Positions 4,479 to 7,000 of a DNA stretch of 7,000 bases are shown here, piece by piece. Below the pieces are notes generated by a model. It searched no databases and was not told where the DNA came from. It worked only from the letters and a program-made list of their open reading frames with translations. Numbering within the stretch: position 1 is the first letter of the stretch; each line of letters begins with the position of its first letter. Source of the stretch: Ectopseudomonas composti. GTDB lineage: Bacteria > Pseudomonadota > Gammaproteobacteria > Pseudomonadales > Pseudomonadaceae. Position numbers and translations under genes: made by a program. The stretch is from positions 1 to 7,000 of the forward strand of contig CAMPIF010000226.1 of assembly GCA_946886245.1 (NCBI GenBank), in the 5' to 3' direction.

Positions 4479-5702
4479 TTATTCGGTTTTGGCCGGCTTG
4501 CCCGGCAGCAGGCCGTCTGCTCGGAACATCGCCTTGATACCGCGGAGCGCCTGACGGCTGCGGTCCTGGTTCTCGATCAGGGCGAAGCGCACATGGTCGT
4601 CGCCATAGTCGCCAAACCCCAGGCCGGGCGAGACGCAGACCTTGGCTTCTGCCAGCAGCTTCTTGGCGAACTCCAGCGAGCCCAGGTGAGCGTAGGCGTC
4701 GGGAATCTTGGCCCAGATGTACATCGAGGCCTTGGGTTTTTCCACCATCCAGCCGATCTCGTGCAGGCCCTTGACCAGCAGGTTGCGACGCTGACGGTAC
4801 TGTTCGGCGATATCGCGCACGCACTGCTGGTCACCTTCCAGTGCGGCGATGGCCGCCACCTGCAGCGGGGTGAAGGTGCCGTAGTCGTGGTAGCTCTTGA
4901 TCCGCGCCAGGGCGCTGACCAGCTCGGGGTTGCCGACCATGAAACCGATCCGCCAGCCGGCCATGTTGTAGCTCTTGGACAGGGTGAAGAACTCCACCGC
5001 GATGTCCTTGGCGCCGGGTACCTGCATGATCGACGGGGCTTTCCAGCCGTCATAGACGATGTCGGCGTAAGCCAGGTCGTGAATCACCAGCACGTCGTAC
5101 TGCTTGGCCAGGGTCACCACGCGCTCGAAGAAGTCCAGCTCCACGCACTGTGCGGTGGGGTTGGAGGGGAAGCCGAGAATCATCATCTTCGGCTTGGGAA
5201 TCGATTCGCGAATCGCCCGCTCCAGTTCGGCGAAGAAATCCACGCCTGGCACCAGCGGTACCGATCGCACCTGGGCGCCGGCGATCACCGCGCCGTAGAT
5301 GTGGATCGGGTAGCTGGGGTTGGGCACCAGTACGGTGTCGCCATGATCCAGGGTGGCCAGCATCAGGTGCGCCAGGCCTTCCTTGGAGCCGATGGTGACG
5401 ATGGCTTCGCTTTCCGGGTCGATCTCCACCTCGTAGCGCTCCTTGTACCAGCGCGAGATGGCGCGGCGCAGGCGGGGAATGCCGCGAGAAGTGGAATAGC
5501 CGTGGGTGTCTTCACGCTGGGCGACCTGCACGAGCTTCTCGACGATGTGCGGCGGCGTCGCGCCATCGGGGTTGCCCATGGAAAAGTCGATGATGTCCTC
5601 GCCGCGACGGCGTGCAGCCATCTTGAGTTCGGCGGTGATGTTGAAGACGTAGGGGGGGAGACGATCGATGCGCGCAAAGCGGCGCTTGGCGTTATCAGCC
5701 AT
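4479..5702 (-). CDS. alaC: Alanine transaminase, AlaC type
   Basis: A 407-aa class I/II (fold type I) PLP-dependent aminotransferase. Its family moves the amino group between glutamate/2-oxoglutarate and pyruvate/alanine; E. coli AlaC is about the same length (412 aa). Landmarks are the N-terminal [11 protein letters not shown] (11-21) and SMGNPDG (41-47) substrate loop, the ST.GIP segment (70-76), and IGSKEGL near the PLP phosphate (104-110). Further on are NPSYP (128-132), Asn181 in SNPTAQ, Asp209 and Tyr212 in HDLAYAD, the Schiff-base Lys243 in SKSYNMAG, and Arg251. A C-terminal substrate-carboxylate Arg lies in HVRFALIEN. All expected catalytic residues are present. The start at 5702 is chosen over an in-frame ATG at 5756 because GAGGA lies 7 bases upstream and the N-terminus then matches the family. 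It appears monocistronic, with its own candidate promoter, operator-like repeat and terminator. The exact amino-acid preference is inferred from family resemblance. Confidence 0.92.
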   Translation of the reverse strand: MADNAKRRFARIDRLPPYVFNITAELKMAARRRGEDIIDFSMGNPDGATPPHIVEKLVQVAQREDTHGYSTSRGIPRLRRAISRWYKERYEVEIDPESEAIVTIGSKEGLAHLMLATLDHGDTVLVPNPSYPIHIYGAVIAGAQVRSVPLVPGVDFFAELERAIRESIPKPKMMILGFPSNPTAQCVELDFFERVVTLAKQYDVLVIHDLAYADIVYDGWKAPSIMQVPGAKDIAVEFFTLSKSYNMAGWRIGFMVGNPELVSALARIKSYHDYGTFTPLQVAAIAALEGDQQCVRDIAEQYRQRRNLLVKGLHEIGWMVEKPKASMYIWAKIPDAYAHLGSLEFAKKLLAEAKVCVSPGLGFGDYGDDHVRFALIENQDRSRQALRGIKAMFRADGLLPGKPAKTE

Positions 5703-5748
5703 GGCTTCCTCGAGGTACGTAAGCGCCCGGAACCGTCCGAGCGACGTT

Positions 5749-5764
5749 GGCCACATGTGTGGCC
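5749..5764. promoter_or_regulatory. Operator-like inverted repeat upstream of alaC
   Basis: A perfect 7-2-7 inverted repeat, GGCCACA-TG-TGTGGCC, lies 46 bases before the alaC start. It falls at or just after the predicted transcription start of the candidate promoter at 5770-5799. That position suits a repressor site, or a short hairpin in the 5' leader. The binding protein is unknown. Confidence 0.35.
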
Positions 5765-5769
5765 GGCTA

Positions 5770-5799
5770 AAGATAAGGGCTGCCGAACTGCGCTGTCCA
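5770..5799 (-). promoter_or_regulatory. Candidate sigma70 promoter of alaC
   Basis: On the minus strand TGGACA (-35, 5/6) and TATCTT (-10, 4/6) are separated by 18 bases. They predict a start near 5763 and a leader of about 60 bases. The -35 box overlaps the loop of the hairpin at 5786-5807. Confidence 0.45.
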
Positions 5800-5807
5800 G
5801 CGCAGTT
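5786..5807 (-). terminator. Hairpin after the decarboxylase gene
   Basis: A perfect 9-bp stem, AACTGCGCT / AGCGCAGTT, with a 4-base loop lies 27 bases beyond the decarboxylase stop. On the minus strand it is followed by CGGCAGCCC, with no real U tract, so it is a poor intrinsic terminator. It might still slow or stabilise transcripts. Its overlap with the proposed alaC -35 box leaves the division between the two units uncertain. Confidence 0.4.
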
Positions 5808-5834
5808 GCAGGCGAAAACAGCGAATCAGTCGCT

Positions 5835-7000
5835 TCAGCTCAACTCATCTTTCAAGCGCAGCAGCAAGGCACCCAGTGCCTCCACATCGGCGTCTTCGGT
5901 GCGCCAGGAGCAAAGGCTCAGGCGAAAGGCGGGGCGCCCCTGCCAGACAGTTGGTCCGAACCAGACTTCGCCGGATGCCTGGGCCGCTTGGCGAATGGCG
6001 ATGGTCTGTTCGTCCGTATCGCCACGCACCAATACCTGGTTCAGTACAACCCGATTCAGTACCTGATAGCCGGCGTTGCGCAGTGTGCTGGCCAGCTCTT
6101 CAGCCTGGCGGATGTGGCGGTCGATCATCGCTTTCAGGCCAGTGCGGCCCAGGTGGGCCAGGGCCGCCCAGATGGCGATGCCTCGGGCGCGACGAGAGAA
6201 CTCCAGTGTCAGGTTCTTCTGCGCATCCTTGCTCGCCGAGGCGTAGGCAGCATCGCTGTTCATCGCGGCGGCCAGTGCATCGGCGTCACGGCAGATCGCC
6301 ATGGCGCTGTCGTAAGGGGTGTTCAGCCACTTGTGTCCATCGGTCGTCCAGCTATCTGCCAGCTCGACGCCCTCGAGCAAATGCGCTGAGGATGAGGCGC
6401 GTGCCCATAGGCCGAATGCACCATCGACATGCACCCAGGCGTTGGCCTCGCGGGCGATGGCAATCAGTTCGGCAAAACAGTCGAACTCGCCGGTGTTGAC
6501 CTCTCCGGCCTGCAATATCAGTAGCGTGCGTTCATCCAGGTCAGGGAGTCGGGTCGGATCGATGCGCCCGTACTCGTCCACGGGCGCATAGTGCAGGTGG
6601 TTCATGCCGAAGCCGAGCACGCGCAGCGCTTTCTTCACCGTGATGTGTGCCGTTTCTGCGAGCACGACACGGATCTGCGGTGCGCCGAGCAATCCGTCAC
6701 CGTCGAAATCCCAGCCCTGGCGTGCCAGCAGCACGCGCCGTGCGGCAGAAATACAGCCCAGGGTGCAGGCGGTTGCGCTGGTGCCAAAGCCTACGGCGCT
6801 CTGATCTGGTAGCCCCAGTGCTTGGCAGACCCAGCGTCCGGCAATTTTCTCCAGCCGATCAGCGACTGGAGAATTGTCGAAAGACGAGGCGCATTGATCC
6901 CAGGCCAGTACCAGGCGTTCGGCAGCTGCTGCCACTGGCAGCGTCGCGCCGATGACGAAGCCGAAGTAACGCGCGGCATTACTCGCCACGGTGGCTGGTG
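5835..7000 (-). CDS. Group II PLP-dependent decarboxylase, N-terminus missing
   Basis: This is the C-terminal 387 or so residues of an enzyme of the aromatic-amino-acid/glutamate decarboxylase family, sometimes labelled 'aspartate aminotransferase family'. The reading frame is open to the edge of the window (...PATVASNAARYFGF). An internal GTG at 6989 is not the true start, because family members have about 80-100 residues before this point. Visible landmarks, numbered from that GTG, are ARYFGFVIG (6-14), the PLP-phosphate loop GTSATAC (69-75) and His115 in ETAHITVKKA, which stacks on PLP. Asp189 in VHVDGAFGLWA binds the pyridine nitrogen, and the Schiff-base Lys220 sits in TTDGHKWLN. The family's usual QAGNVNTG is QAGEVNTG here (160-167). 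The product is probably a soluble amine-forming enzyme, but the substrate cannot be read from the sequence. alaC lies 132 bases downstream on the same strand. Confidence 0.88.
   Translation of the reverse strand, partial: PATVASNAARYFGFVIGATLPVAAAAERLVLAWDQCASSFDNSPVADRLEKIAGRWVCQALGLPDQSAVGFGTSATACTLGCISAARRVLLARQGWDFDGDGLLGAPQIRVVLAETAHITVKKALRVLGFGMNHLHYAPVDEYGRIDPTRLPDLDERTLLILQAGEVNTGEFDCFAELIAIAREANAWVHVDGAFGLWARASSSAHLLEGVELADSWTTDGHKWLNTPYDSAMAICRDADALAAAMNSDAAYASASKDAQKNLTLEFSRRARGIAIWAALAHLGRTGLKAMIDRHIRQAEELASTLRNAGYQVLNRVVLNQVLVRGDTDEQTIAIRQAAQASGEVWFGPTVWQGRPAFRLSLCSWRTEDADVEALGALLLRLKDELS

Noticed and set aside
3976..4824. 282-codon minus-strand frame spanning the alaC 3' end and the plsC-like 5' half
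   Set aside because: Arg/Pro/Gly-rich shadow that crosses two recognised genes and the alaC terminator in the wrong frame.
4593..6389. 598-codon open frame on the plus strand
   Set aside because: It lies antisense to alaC and the decarboxylase, both strongly supported by catalytic motifs. Its His/Gly/Val-rich translation is typical of the reverse frame of GC-rich genes.

Overview
The window looks like a chromosomal segment from a Pseudomonas-type gammaproteobacterium. Coding regions are mostly GC-rich with C/G-ending codons. The best-conserved proteins (AlaC-type aminotransferase, PlsC-type acyltransferase, class I glutamine amidotransferase, group II PLP decarboxylase) are of the type found in that group. 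This assignment is inferred from protein style and base composition; no rRNA or marker gene is present. I see no CRISPR array, tRNA, rRNA, insertion sequence or phage gene.

Layout. Nearly everything is on the minus strand. From low to high coordinates: a short inverted repeat (26-42), then a terminator and a small secreted PepSY-domain protein (98-364, -). Two tiny tandem genes follow, of 66 aa (420-620, -) and 37 aa (641-754, -). Next come a spacer, a 219-aa multi-pass membrane protein of lower GC (984-1643, -) and a 589-base non-coding stretch. The only plus-strand gene is a glutamine amidotransferase-like protein (2233-2958). It converges on two small single-pass membrane proteins (3001-3243 and 3254-3448, -) across a shared bidirectional terminator. 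Then come a damaged plsC-like acyltransferase gene (3595-4316, -), an alanine transaminase gene (alaC, about 4479-5702, -) with its own terminator and candidate promoter, and a PLP-dependent decarboxylase (5835 to beyond 7000, -) whose N-terminus lies outside the window.

How the genes work together. There is no clear multi-gene system. alaC (alanine/pyruvate nitrogen metabolism), the decarboxylase and the glutamine amidotransferase all act on amino-acid or amine substrates, but they appear to be separate transcription units. The most notable observation is the plsC-like gene. The catalytic His of the acyltransferase HX4D motif reads as Asn. A one-base frameshift also separates the last 40 codons, which are still recognisable in another frame. 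Together these suggest a decaying or repurposed paralogue, or sequence error for the frameshift alone. A lower-GC segment (about 984-2200) with an unrecognised membrane protein is a candidate acquired block.
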